In this document: one piece after another, positions 17,002 through 25,886 of the stretch
Layout of the letters: every line of letters starts with the position of its first letter
Position numbering within the stretch: position 1 is the first letter of the stretch
Assembly (NCBI GenBank): GCA_963726005.1
Contig: CAVSAT010000001.1
Coordinates: 496,001-560,000 of the forward strand
Direction: 5' to 3'
Length of the DNA stretch: 64,000 nt
DNA from: Bog-473 sp963726005
Lineage (GTDB): Bacteria; Actinomycetota; Acidimicrobiia; Acidimicrobiales; RAAP-2
Translations under genes and position numbers: made by a program
The notes under the pieces: model-generated
Seen by the model: only the letters and a program-made list of their open reading frames with translations
Database searches by the model: none
Told to the model about the DNA's origin: nothing

Positions 17002-18486
17002 GTGGCCGTACGCGATGAAGCACCCGTCGTCATCGCCGGCGCGGGGCCCGGTGGCCTGACGGCGGCCTACCTGCTGACCAAACGGGGGGCGCAGCCGGTC
17101 GTGCTCGAGTCGGACGACCAGGTGGGTGGCATCTCGCGCACGGTCGTGCGCGACGGCTGGCGCTTTGACCTGGGCGGACACCGGTTCTTCACCAAGGTGC
17201 CCGAGGTCGAGGCCCTCTGGCACGAGATCCTGCCCGCGGGGGACTTCATGCTCCGGCCCCGCATGAGCCGGATCTACTACCGGGGCAAGTACTACGACTA
17301 CCCCCTCAAGGCGGTCAACGCGCTGCGCAACCTCGGCCTGTGGGAGGCGCTCCTGTGCGGGCTCTCCTACGTGTGGGCCCGCGTCCGCCCCCCGAAGGAC
17401 GAGTCGAACTACGAGAACTGGCTCGTGCAGCGGTTCGGCTGGCGGCTCTACCGGACCTTCTTCAAGACCTACACGGAGAAGGTGTGGGGCGTGCCCGTCT
17501 CGGACATGCCGGCCGACTGGGCGGCCCAGCGCGTCAAGAACCTCGACCTGCGCAAGGCGGTCATCAATTCGATCCTGCCCAAGCGGGGCCAGACCGAGAT
17601 CACCACCCTGATCGAGGAGTTCCAGTACCCGAAGTACGGCCCCGGCATGATGTGGGAGGTGTGCGCGGACAAGGTGCAGGCCGCCGGGGGGACGCTCGAG
17701 ATGCGGGCGCGGTTGACCGGCATCACGGTCGAAGACGGCGCCGCCGTCGCCGCCAGCTACGTCCAGGGCGGGATCGAGCACACCGTCGCGGCCTCGCACG
17801 TCATCTCGACCATGCCGATGCGCGAGCTGGTGCACACGATCACGCCGCCTCCACCCGCCGAAGTCGTCGCGGCGGCCGACGACCTGCACTACCGCGACTA
17901 CCTCACGGTCGCCCTCATCGTGCCCGAGTCGCGCAGCTTCCCCGACAACTGGATCTACATCCACGCCACCAACGTGGAGGTCGGGCGCATCCAGAACTAC
18001 GGCTCCTGGTCGCCCTACCTCGTCAAGGACGGGCGGACCTGCCTCGGCCTCGAGTACTTCGTCTTCGAGGGCGACGACATGTGGAACACGCCCGACGACG
18101 AGCTGATCGCGCTGGGCACGAAGGAGCTCGTCTCCCTCGGCCTGGCCGCCGAGGGAGACGTCGAGCGGGGGTACGTGGTGCGCGTGCCCAAGGCCTACCC
18201 GTACTACGACTTCAGCTACAAGGCGAACGTCGAGACCATCCGCAAGTGGATCGAGGCCGAGGCGCCCAACATCCATCCCGTCGGGCGCAACGGGATGCAC
18301 AAGTACAACAACCAGGACCACTCCATGTACACCGCCATGCTCACGGTGGAGAACTTGTACGGCGCCACGCACGACATCTGGTCGGTCAACGTGGAGGACG
18401 AGTACCACGAGTCGGGATCGACCGGCCGGGATGCCCCCGTGCTGCCGCGGCGCACGGCCGTCACGGCAGGCTCACTCGACCGCTGA
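17002..18486 (+). CDS. FAD-dependent oxidoreductase, UDP-galactopyranose-mutase/HemY-like
   Basis: 494 residues from GTG 17002. FAD-binding Rossmann motif 'VIAGAGPGGLTAAYLL' (10-25), the acidic ribose-binding 'VVLESDDQVGGISRT', then 'DLGGHRFF', which is the pattern of the UDP-galactopyranose mutase and protoporphyrinogen-oxidase-like flavoprotein group. The C terminus 'GRNGMHKYNNQDHSMYTAML' is characteristic of an actinobacterial subgroup found in envelope-polysaccharide loci. The exact reaction (sugar ring contraction, lipid desaturation or other) cannot be assigned. Sits within the glycan cluster; the next gene begins 41 bp later. Confidence 0.72.
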   Translation: MAVRDEAPVVIAGAGPGGLTAAYLLTKRGAQPVVLESDDQVGGISRTVVRDGWRFDLGGHRFFTKVPEVEALWHEILPAGDFMLRPRMSRIYYRGKYYDYPLKAVNALRNLGLWEALLCGLSYVWARVRPPKDESNYENWLVQRFGWRLYRTFFKTYTEKVWGVPVSDMPADWAAQRVKNLDLRKAVINSILPKRGQTEITTLIEEFQYPKYGPGMMWEVCADKVQAAGGTLEMRARLTGITVEDGAAVAASYVQGGIEHTVAASHVISTMPMRELVHTITPPPPAEVVAAADDLHYRDYLTVALIVPESRSFPDNWIYIHATNVEVGRIQNYGSWSPYLVKDGRTCLGLEYFVFEGDDMWNTPDDELIALGTKELVSLGLAAEGDVERGYVVRVPKAYPYYDFSYKANVETIRKWIEAEAPNIHPVGRNGMHKYNNQDHSMYTAMLTVENLYGATHDIWSVNVEDEYHESGSTGRDAPVLPRRTAVTAGSLDR

Positions 18487-18527
18487 CTGACGACGCGCCC
18501 ACGCCGGCGCTGCGGTGGCGGCCGTGG

Positions 18528-20392
18528 ATGACCCTCGCCGCCGCGGGAGTGGTGTACCTCGCCGTGGGCTTCACCCTCTGGGCGCACGCCTGGGCGCAGG
18601 GCGCCTCGACCCACACCCTGTGCGGGTGCGGCGACCCGGCCTTGTTCCTGTGGTTCTTCCAGTGGCCGGCCACCGCCATCGCCCACGGGCAGAACCCCTT
18701 CTATTCGACCGCCCTCTTCCACCCGGGCGGCATCAACCTCCTGGCGCAGACGTCGGTCCCGGGGCTGAGCCTCCCGCTGGTGCCGGTGACGTGGATCTGG
18801 GGCCCGGTCGCGTCGTTCAACGTGGCCTCCACCGTGGTGCCCGCCCTCACCGCCTTCACGGCCTTCGTGGTGCTGCGGCGCTGGGCCCCCTGGACGCCGG
18901 CCGCCTTCGTGGGTGGGCTGCTCTACGGCTTCTCGCCCTTCGTGCTCAACAGCCTGCAGTTCGCCCACCTCATGACGGCGGCCCTCATGCTGCTCCCGCT
19001 CATCCTGGCCGTCCTCGACGAGATCCTGATCCGCCAGCGCCACGGCGCGACCCGGTCCGGCCTGCTGCTGGCGCTCCTCCTCGTCGCACAGTTCTTCCTG
19101 TCCACCGAGCTGTTGGCGATCGCCGGCGTCGTCGTGGTGGTCTGCATCCTCGCGTTGGTGGCCGCCGCCCTGGTCACCGATCCGGCCGGGCTGCGGCGGC
19201 GCGCCCCCCATGCCGCCCAGGGACTGGCCGTCGGCGTGGGCGTGGGCGTGGTGCTGTTGGCCTGGCCGGTCTGGTTCGCCCTGGCGGGCCCGGCCCACCT
19301 CTCGGGCCTCGTCTGGCCCAACATCTCGAAGCTCGGGGGGATTCCTGCCTTCGAGCTTCGTGACGACCGCCTACCCCTCGCGGAGCATCATCTTCCTCGC
19401 GCTGGGAGGGTACGCGGGGCCTCCGCTCGCCTCGGCCGCCTACCTGGGTTGGGGCTTCCTGGCCGTGCTGGTCGCCGGCGTGCTGGCGTTCTGGCGGGAC
19501 CGCCGGCTCTGGTTCTTCGGCTTCGCCTTCGTCCTGTGCCTGGCCTGCTCGTTGCTGGCGGCGCCCCGGCCAGTGGGAGCCGGCGCGTGTCTTCTTGCGG
19601 ATCCCGCTGATCGAGAACGTGATCGAGCAGCGCTTCATGGCCTTCGGCTACCTGGCCGCGGCCGTCATGCTGGCGATCATCCTCGATCGCGTGCACCGCG
19701 CGGTGCCCGACTGGCGCGGCGTGGTCGGTGCGCTGGCCGCCGCCGGCGTCGCGCTGGTGCCCATGGCGGCCATCTTCGGCGAGCGCCTGCCCTTCGCCAT
19801 GCAGCCCGTGGCGCTGCCGCGCTGGTACAGCACGGTCGCCCCCGGGCTGCCGCCCGGGCGGGTGCTGCTCTCGTTCCCCGCGCCCTTCTCGGGCGTCCAG
19901 TCCGCCATGGCGTGGCAGGCGGTGAACACCATGCACTACAGCCAGGCGGGGGGCGGGGGGCCCCAGGGGGTGGAGCGACGGGCGGGCTCGGCGGCCGCCG
20001 GCTTCAGGGAGTTGACCGTGCTCGGGTTCGGCGTCGGGGAGCCCGCGCCCAAGGGGACCAGCTCCGAGCTGGCCGCCGTACGCCACGCGTTGGCGGTGTG
20101 GCAGGTCACCACGGTGGTGATCGCCGCCGATCCGTCCGCGCCCACCGTCGAGAAGGGGCGGGACCCGACCTACGCCGCCGCCTTCATGACGGCCGCCCTG
20201 GGCCGCCTGCCCAGCATCGAGGCCGAGGCCTGGGTGTGGAACGACGTCCAGCTGGGCCTCTCCGGCCCCCTGGCCGTGCGGGGCGACACGCTGCTCTCGT
20301 GCGTCGGGAGGTCCACGGGGGGCTTTGCCCGGGTCGTGGTGAGCCTGGAGGTGCCGGCCTGCGTCGTCGGTGCCGCGGCGGGACCCCCATGA
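18528..20392 (+). CDS. Large multi-pass membrane protein (GT-C-like), two apparent frameshifts
   Basis: From ATG 18528 the frame runs to a G6 run at about 19335-19340, shifts, then shifts again at about 19570-19590, and ends at 20390-20392; both shifts fit one extra base each. The joined protein (about 620 residues) has roughly ten hydrophobic helices ('MTLAAAGVVYLAVGF', 'AALMLLPLILAVLDEILI' and others), an extracytoplasmic loop with 'GCGDPALFLWFFQWPA', and a soluble C-terminal domain. The 'D..LFLWF' loop and long C-terminal domain resemble uncharacterised actinobacterial GT-C glycosyltransferases. No family can be named with confidence. Confidence 0.6.
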
Positions 20393-20536
20393 CGGGCGCC
20401 TGGCGCTCAAGGGAGTCCCGGGAAGCGCCGACTCCGAGTAGTCGGGCGCGGCGGCCGGTCCCCGGGATCCGGCCTGGTCGAGCGGCCCCGGCGCGGCCGG
20501 GTGCGGGCGGTCCCCGGCGAGGAGGACGGTGGTGAG

Positions 20537-21450
20537 GTGACGGGACTACGGGTGCGGGGCCTGCTGGGCGCCGCCTGCATCGCGCTCGGCGTGCCTGGGG
20601 CTGCCGGCCCTCGCCCCGGCGGGTGCCGCGCCGGTCGCTCGCGCCGACTCGTCCGGCGGGAGCCGGCTGGCCGTCACGCTCCCACCGGGTCTCTCGAGCT
20701 CCGAGCACGCCGCGCTGGGGCGCTCGGGGGCCTACGGACCGAGACCGGTGCGGCTGCTGATCGTCGGCGACTCCATTGCCATGACCCTGGGCGAGGGGCT
20801 CTCGGTCCGGTCGGCCTCCGCGTACGGGATCACGGTCTCTGACAACGCCACCTTGGGTTGCGATCTCGATCCCCAACTCGAGGTGTTGACTGCGGGCACG
20901 CCGGGTCCGGCCACGCAGGGGTGCGAGCTCTGGCGCGGCCTGTGGCCCTTCCTCACGGCGCAGCGGCATCCGCAGGTCGTTGCGCTGGGCCTGGGCCGCT
21001 GGGAGGTGACCGACCACCTGCTCGACGGGCAATGGGTGCACGTCGGCGAGCGGGCCTGGGATGCGCACGTGACCGCGGACCTGCGGTCGGCCATCTCCAT
21101 CTTCCACGGATTTGGTGCCAGAGTGGTGCTGCTCACCATGCCCTACGTCGACCCCACTGACCGGCAGCCCGACGGCCTTCCGTGGTCGGAGAACGAGCCC
21201 ACACGTGTGCGGGCCTACAACGCCCTGGTGCGGCAGGTCGCACGCGCCGACCCGCGAGGTCAGCGTGATCGACCTCAACCGCATGCTCAGCCCGGATGGG
21301 GTGTACACGGCGTCGCTCCACGGGGTCGACGTGCGCTACGACGGCATCCACATCAGCCCCGCGGGGGGACGGCTGCTGCAGCGCCAGATTCTGCCTGCGA
21401 TCGCGCGGATTGGCATGGAGGAGGAGACGGCAGCAAGGGCTCACGTGTGA
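20537..21450 (+). CDS. Secreted SGNH/GDSL-family hydrolase or O-acyltransferase domain protein, two apparent frameshifts
   Basis: Likely starts GTG 20537 with a signal peptide ('GLRVRGLLGAACIAL' continuing in another frame with 'ACLGLPALAPAGAA'), so one shift lies at about 20585-20595. The core runs from 'VRLLIVGDSIAMTLGEGL' (SGNH block I, GDS nucleophile) through 'VVALGLGRWEV', shifts at the C-run about 21250-21253, and ends with 'DGIHISPAGG' (the block V Asp-x-x-His dyad). With all catalytic blocks recoverable it is probably active if the shifts are sequencing errors. SGNH domains in glycan loci often add or remove acetyl groups. An ATG at 20389 overlapping the previous stop is an alternative start. 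Overlaps the flippase gene by 4 bp. Confidence 0.65.
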
Positions 21451-22910
21451 CGGAGCCGGAGACGGCGGAGGCGCCGGCGGCCGAGGTCGTCGTCGAGTCC
21501 GTGTCGGCCGCGATGGCGCTGGCACCCAACGCCGTCGGTCCGAACCTCGGTGCCGAGCTGTTCCGCGACGCGGCGGCACGACCCGGTGTCGAGTCGATGC
21601 GCACCGGCCTGCTGCAGGCGGGACCGCTGGCCGTGGCCGGGGTCCTGGCCAACGGCGCCAGCGTCGTGCTCACGGTGGCCCTGGCGCGCCTCCTGGCGCC
21701 GCACGGGTACGGGGTCCTCAACCAACTCACCGGCCTGTACCTGATCCTCTCCATGCCGGGGTCGGCGGTCGTGGTCGCGGTGGTGCGGCGGGTGACCATG
21801 TGGCACGAGGACGGCAGCGGCCATCTGGTCCGGCGCTGGGCCGGACGCGTGCACCGGCAGGGGACGATGCTCGTCCTGCTGTGGGCGGTCATCGTGTTCG
21901 TGAGCCGTCACGGGGTGGCCGTGCTGCTCAATCAGCAGAGCGGGATCGGCATCGCGGCCATCCTGACCGCCGCCGCCTTCTTCGTCCTTCTCTCGCTCGA
22001 CCGTGGACTCCTTCAGGCGCATCGCGGCTACCGCCCGCTCGCCGTCAACCTCGTGGTGGAGGCCACCGTGCGGGTGGCCGCCGTGCTCGTGCTCGTCCTG
22101 GCCGGGTTCGGTCCCTCGGGCGCCGCAGTGGGCGTCTTGTTGGGGGAGGTCGTGGCGACGGCGCACGCGCGCTACGCCGCGGTGCGTGCGTGGTCCGGAG
22201 GCAAGAGCCTGCGTGTGCGCGCGGCCGGGGGGTGGGCCGCGGCCGTACGCCCCGACCCGGTGCTGGCCGGCGGTGCGTCGGAGCGGCGCACCGTGGCGCT
22301 CGACCTGGTCGTCGCGTCGGTCTCGCTCTCCATGGTGGCGGTGCTCCAGAACGCCGACGTGCTCGTGGTCGGACGGGACAACCCGGCCCACAGCGGTGCG
22401 TATGCGGCGGTGTCGGTGACGAGCAAGGCGGTCGTCTTCGGCGCCATCGTCCTGGGCGGCTACCTCCTGCCCGAAGCGGCCATCCGCTGGCGCCAGGGCG
22501 GCCACGCGCTGCGGCAGCTGGCCGTGGTGCTCGTGCTCCTCGCCGTCCCCTCGGTGGTGCTCATGACCGTCGCCGTGGTCGCGCCCAAGGAGTTGCTCGA
22601 CGTGCTGTTCCATCACGACTACACATCCGCGGCCGACGCCCTCGCCCCACTCGTGCTCGCGATGATCCTGTTGAGCATCTCGGTCGTCCTGACCATGTAC
22701 CTCCTCGCCGTCGGCCGGCGCTGGGTGGCGGGCGTGTTGGTGGGGGGTGCGGCCGTGCTGACCGCGGCCGTCGTCCAGGTCCACGGGTCGCCGCGCGCGA
22801 CCGCCTACGTCGACCTGGCCGTCCAGTTCGCCGTGCTGGTCGTGATCGTGGCCGGTTTCGCGGTGGTGCACCGGGTCCGGCTAGGAAGGCAGCCTCCAGG
22901 GCTAACCTGA
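21447..22910 (+). CDS. Polysaccharide flippase, Wzx/MurJ-like (MATE/MVF superfamily)
   Basis: 487 residues from GTG 21447, which overlaps the SGNH gene stop (GTGTGA). After a ~60-residue cytosolic N terminus there are about 12 hydrophobic helices, opening with 'LAVAGVLANGASVVLTVALA' and 'LLAPHGYGVLNQL', the pattern of lipopolysaccharide/teichoic-acid type exporters. 'QNADVLVVGRDNPAHSGAYAA' corresponds to the conserved helix 7-8 region. It would move a lipid-linked oligosaccharide across the membrane for the glycan made by the surrounding glycosyltransferases. Five bases separate it from the GT4 gene. Confidence 0.82.
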   Translation: MTEPETAEAPAAEVVVESVSAAMALAPNAVGPNLGAELFRDAAARPGVESMRTGLLQAGPLAVAGVLANGASVVLTVALARLLAPHGYGVLNQLTGLYLILSMPGSAVVVAVVRRVTMWHEDGSGHLVRRWAGRVHRQGTMLVLLWAVIVFVSRHGVAVLLNQQSGIGIAAILTAAAFFVLLSLDRGLLQAHRGYRPLAVNLVVEATVRVAAVLVLVLAGFGPSGAAVGVLLGEVVATAHARYAAVRAWSGGKSLRVRAAGGWAAAVRPDPVLAGGASERRTVALDLVVASVSLSMVAVLQNADVLVVGRDNPAHSGAYAAVSVTSKAVVFGAIVLGGYLLPEAAIRWRQGGHALRQLAVVLVLLAVPSVVLMTVAVVAPKELLDVLFHHDYTSAADALAPLVLAMILLSISVVLTMYLLAVGRRWVAGVLVGGAAVLTAAVVQVHGSPRATAYVDLAVQFAVLVVIVAGFAVVHRVRLGRQPPGLT

Positions 22911-22914
22911 CCCG

Positions 22915-24129
22915 ATGGGTGACGACTCCGGGCCGCTCGTCGCCGCGCCCGGTGCCGAGGACCGGCCCGAGCACGTTCGCTCGGACCTCGACGTGCTGGC
23001 CGCGGTCGCCGCCGGTGCGGGCATCCGGCGCATCCACTTCGTGGCCTGGCGGGACCTGGACGATCCCGAGGCGGGCGGGTCAGAGTTGCACGCCCACAAG
23101 ATCGCGTCGTTGTGGGCCGCGGCGGGGCTCGACGTCACCTTCCGCACCTCGGCCGTCCCCAACGCGCCGGCGGCGTTGACCCGGAACGGGTACCGGGTGC
23201 TGCGCCGATCGGGGCGCTACGCGGTGTTCCCCGGCGCCGCCTGGGAGGGACTGCGCATGGGGCATCGTCCGGGCGACGCACTGGTCGAAATCTGGAACGG
23301 GATGCCGTTCGTCTCGCCGCTGTGGTACCGCGGGCCACGCATCGTGTTCTTGCACCACGTGCACGCCGAGATGTGGGGCATGGTGCTGCCGCCCACGCTG
23401 GCCCGGATGGGCGACCTCATGGAGCGACGGATCGCGCCGCGCTTCTACCGCTCGAGCCGCATCGTGACGCTGTCCGACTCCTCGCGCCGCGAGATCGTGG
23501 CGATGCTGCGCCTGCAACCCGACCGCGTGACGGTGGCGCCGCCGGGCGTGGACACGCGCTACACGACGGGCGGCGTGCGCTCGCCCACGCCCCTCGTGGT
23601 GGCGGTGGGACGCCTGGTGCCGGTCAAGCGTTTCGACGCGCTGCTCCGGGCGCTCGTCCAGGTGAAGGCGGAGCAGCCGGACCTGCGGGCGGTCATCATC
23701 GGGGAGGGGTACGAGCGGCCGGCACTCGAGGCGCTGCGCGCCGAACTCGGTGCGGACGACTGGGTGAGCCTGCCGGGCCACGTGGCACCCGACGACCTGG
23801 TGTCGTGGTACCGGCGGGCGTGGGTGGTCGCGAGCAGCTCGCAACGGGAGGGCTGGGGCATGACGCTGACCGAGGCGGCGGCCTGCGGCACCCCGGCCGT
23901 CGCGACCGCCATCGCGGGGCATGCCGATGCGGTGCTCGACGGCGAGACGGGCCTGCTGGTCGACGACGTCCGCGACCTCCCCGCCGCGCTCGGGCGCGTG
24001 CTGGGCGACGAGGTGCTGCGGAGCCGGCTCGCCAAGGGCGCGCTGGCCCGCGCCCGCTGGTTCACGTGGGGTGCCACCGCGCGGCGCGCCCTCGAGGCAC
24101 TTGCGGCCGAGGTGCAGACCCCCTCCTGA
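22915..24129 (+). CDS. Glycosyltransferase family 4 (GT-B) protein
   Basis: 404 residues. GT-B N-terminal domain with 'DDPEAGGSELHAHKIASLWA' (acceptor-side loop), then 'VVAVGRLVPVKRFDALLRAL', and the donor-binding EX7E motif in 'REGWGMTLTEAAACGTPAVA' (about 315-334), all typical of GT4 retaining enzymes using nucleotide sugars. Cytosolic or membrane-peripheral. ATG lies 5 bp after the flippase stop; it is the last gene of the envelope-glycan cluster before the island. Confidence 0.9.
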   Translation: MGDDSGPLVAAPGAEDRPEHVRSDLDVLAAVAAGAGIRRIHFVAWRDLDDPEAGGSELHAHKIASLWAAAGLDVTFRTSAVPNAPAALTRNGYRVLRRSGRYAVFPGAAWEGLRMGHRPGDALVEIWNGMPFVSPLWYRGPRIVFLHHVHAEMWGMVLPPTLARMGDLMERRIAPRFYRSSRIVTLSDSSRREIVAMLRLQPDRVTVAPPGVDTRYTTGGVRSPTPLVVAVGRLVPVKRFDALLRALVQVKAEQPDLRAVIIGEGYERPALEALRAELGADDWVSLPGHVAPDDLVSWYRRAWVVASSSQREGWGMTLTEAAACGTPAVATAIAGHADAVLDGETGLLVDDVRDLPAALGRVLGDEVLRSRLAKGALARARWFTWGATARRALEALAAEVQTPS

Positions 24130-24784
24130 GCGGCGCGCGGCGGGGAGGCTCGGGCACCCGTCGGGAACCAAGCCCGCGATCCGTCTGGTGACCTCTGGGA
24201 AGGGGAGTAGGACCTGATGCGCCCGGGTTGACGTGCTCACAGTTGCCCTCCGTCGGCGTTTGGAGATACGTCCTCGCAGTGACGTTCGTGTTCATGAACG
24301 TTTCTGTTTCCGGTCAGGGTGGGAGTGGGTTGCCGTCGAAGGTGACGCGGAACTGGCTGGACCACTACTTTCCCATGGGACTTCATCATCACTTGTCTCC
24401 ACAATTCGGTTACACAGGCCGGTACGGATTTCACGTGCCGAGCGTCCTCGCGAAACCCGGCAGGACTCAGAATCCCCCGGTAGGGCCATTCGGGCACCAT
24501 GAACGGGGCGGGTCAACCAGTCGAACGCCGGGCACCGGAGTCATCTCCGAGATCAGCGGTGTACCGATACTTGAATAACCCCGCACCAAGATGGCTGCAC
24601 TACGCGAGTCAGTTGTTGGGAATCAACTTCGAAGGCCAACCGTTTGATGGTCGCCCGGGACAATCGGATCACACCCCGGTAGGGACCCAGACTGGTCTCG
24701 GTGTCTGAAACGGCGTGATTCGCTCGCCTCTCATGAATCCCAAAAGGGGAGCCCCCAGGTGCAGAACTGCCCCACCGTCCTGAA
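24130..24784. other. Gene-free left border of the cassette island
   Basis: About 650 bp between the GT4 stop and the first repeat copy. Several short frames exist on both strands (the longest about 116 codons) but none has recognisable similarity, a good ribosome-binding site or actinobacterial codon bias. Composition is visibly less G+C-rich than the upstream cluster, so the island boundary probably lies near 24190-24230. A perfect GTTCATGAAC palindrome lies at 24290-24299. In an integron the attI site would sit at this place, but no integrase gene is present. Confidence 0.5.
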
Positions 24785-24804
24785 CGGCAATGTACGGGGA
24801 CACC
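24785..24804 (+). repeat. Cassette-boundary repeat copy 1
   Basis: CGGCAATGTACGGGGACACC. Arms AGGTG (24759 region) with CCCC upstream pair with GGGG..CACCT. Lies 15 bp outside the left end of the IS481-family element. Confidence 0.65.
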
Positions 24805-24818
24805 TGGCGCTCCGCCTG

Positions 24819-24824
24819 TCTAGG
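24819..24824. repeat. Left target-site duplication of the IS481-family element
   Basis: TCTAGG, identical to 25881-25886 on the other side of the element, as expected for a 6-bp duplication made on insertion. Confidence 0.85.
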
Positions 24825-25880
24825 TGTTCTACCCCACCAGGTTGTTGATTCGGCTGACGGGCGGGCCACCGATGGCCGTGTGGTGCCGATGATGGTTGTA
24901 GATATGGAGCCAGGTGTCCAGCGCCCTGGTCCTGGAGGCTTCTGATCGATAGGGCCGGGCGTAGGCCCACTCGTTGAGCAACGTTCGGTTGTAACGCTCG
25001 ACCTTGCCGTTGGTTTGAGGCCGATAGGCCCTGATGAAGGTGTGAGTGATGGAATCGGCGACCAGCAGCTTGGTGAAGTCTTTGGACCGATAACACGACC
25101 CATTGTCCGTGAGCACTCGTTCGACCGTGATGCCGTATTGCTTGAAGAAGGCCAGCGCTCGGCGCCAGAAGGCCATCATCGTGATGGCTTGTTCGTTGTT
25201 CAGCACTTCTGAGTAAGCCAGGCGGCTGTAGGCATCAACGATCGAGTGGATATAGGCATACCCGGTCGGGACTCGGTCCTTGTGCTCGGGCCTGTTGGTG
25301 CGGTTGGCCAATCCATTGACCCGCCACCCTCCGCCCGGAGGAATCCTGGCCTGCTTCTTGATGTCCATGTGGACGAGCTCGCCAGCATGAGAGGTCTCGA
25401 TGCGCCGGACGACTCGGCCCCCCTGGCGGTCCAGGTCAGAGAGCCGGCTCACGCCGTGGCGTCGCAGGATCCGGTGCAGAGTCGAGGCTGGGACTCCAGC
25501 TCGAGGGGCGAGCCGGGCCGGACCCAGCTGGTGACGTCGGCGGAGTTCAACGACTCGCCGCTCAATGCGTGGCGAGGTCTTGGTCGGGCAGCGACGAGGG
25601 CGACTTGAGCGGTCGTTGAGCCCGATCAACCCAGACTCTCGATAGCGACGCCACCATTTGTGGGCTGTCTGCCTGGAGATATTCATGGACTCTGCCGCGG
25701 CAGCCACCGTCCAGCCGTCTTCGATACGCCGGCACAGGCGCAGACGACCCTCCGAGGTCAGAGGAGCATTACGGTGCATGACGAGCCTCCTTGGCTGTGT
25801 GGGTGTGTCAACAGCTCCACACTGCCTCGGCGGCTCACTTCATTGCAGAGCCCGAGTCAACAAGGTCTATGGGTAGAACA
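24825..25880 (-). mobile_element. Complete IS481-family insertion sequence (1056 bp)
   Basis: The element begins TGTTCTACCC at 24825 and ends with the inverted GGGTAGAACA at 25880. These terminal inverted repeats start with TGT as is usual for IS481. It contains one intact transposase gene on the minus strand and is flanked by the direct repeat TCTAGG on both sides. Intact ends, intact gene and perfect target duplication indicate a recent insertion. The right-hand duplication contains the stop codon (TAG) of the adjacent PQQ-type propeller gene, so that gene remains intact. Confidence 0.9.
24829..25779 (-). CDS. IS481-family transposase
   Basis: 316 residues, full length. An N-terminal helix-turn-helix ('AAAAESMNISRQTAHKWWRR', about 30-49) is followed by a second HTH and the integrase catalytic core with the DDE triad: Asp in 'HMDIKKQ', Asp in 'LTDNGS' and Glu in 'NGKVERYN'. 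'SIVDAYSRLAYSEVL' is the conserved core strand. Its stop codon lies inside the left terminal inverted repeat. It catalyses cut-out and insertion of its own element; nothing suggests it acts on the cassette repeats. Confidence 0.95.
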   Translation of the reverse strand: MHRNAPLTSEGRLRLCRRIEDGWTVAAAAESMNISRQTAHKWWRRYRESGLIGLNDRSSRPRRCPTKTSPRIERRVVELRRRHQLGPARLAPRAGVPASTLHRILRRHGVSRLSDLDRQGGRVVRRIETSHAGELVHMDIKKQARIPPGGGWRVNGLANRTNRPEHKDRVPTGYAYIHSIVDAYSRLAYSEVLNNEQAITMMAFWRRALAFFKQYGITVERVLTDNGSCYRSKDFTKLLVADSITHTFIRAYRPQTNGKVERYNRTLLNEWAYARPYRSEASRTRALDTWLHIYNHHRHHTAIGGPPVSRINNLVG

Positions 25881-25886
25881 TCTAGG
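25881..25886. repeat. Right target-site duplication of the IS481-family element
   Basis: TCTAGG, matching 24819-24824; positions 25882-25884 read on the minus strand are the TAG stop of the propeller gene. Confidence 0.85.

Noticed and set aside
24228..24578. Short plus-strand frame of 116 codons at the island edge
   Set aside because: No ribosome-binding site, no similarity, and frames of equal length overlap it on the other strand.
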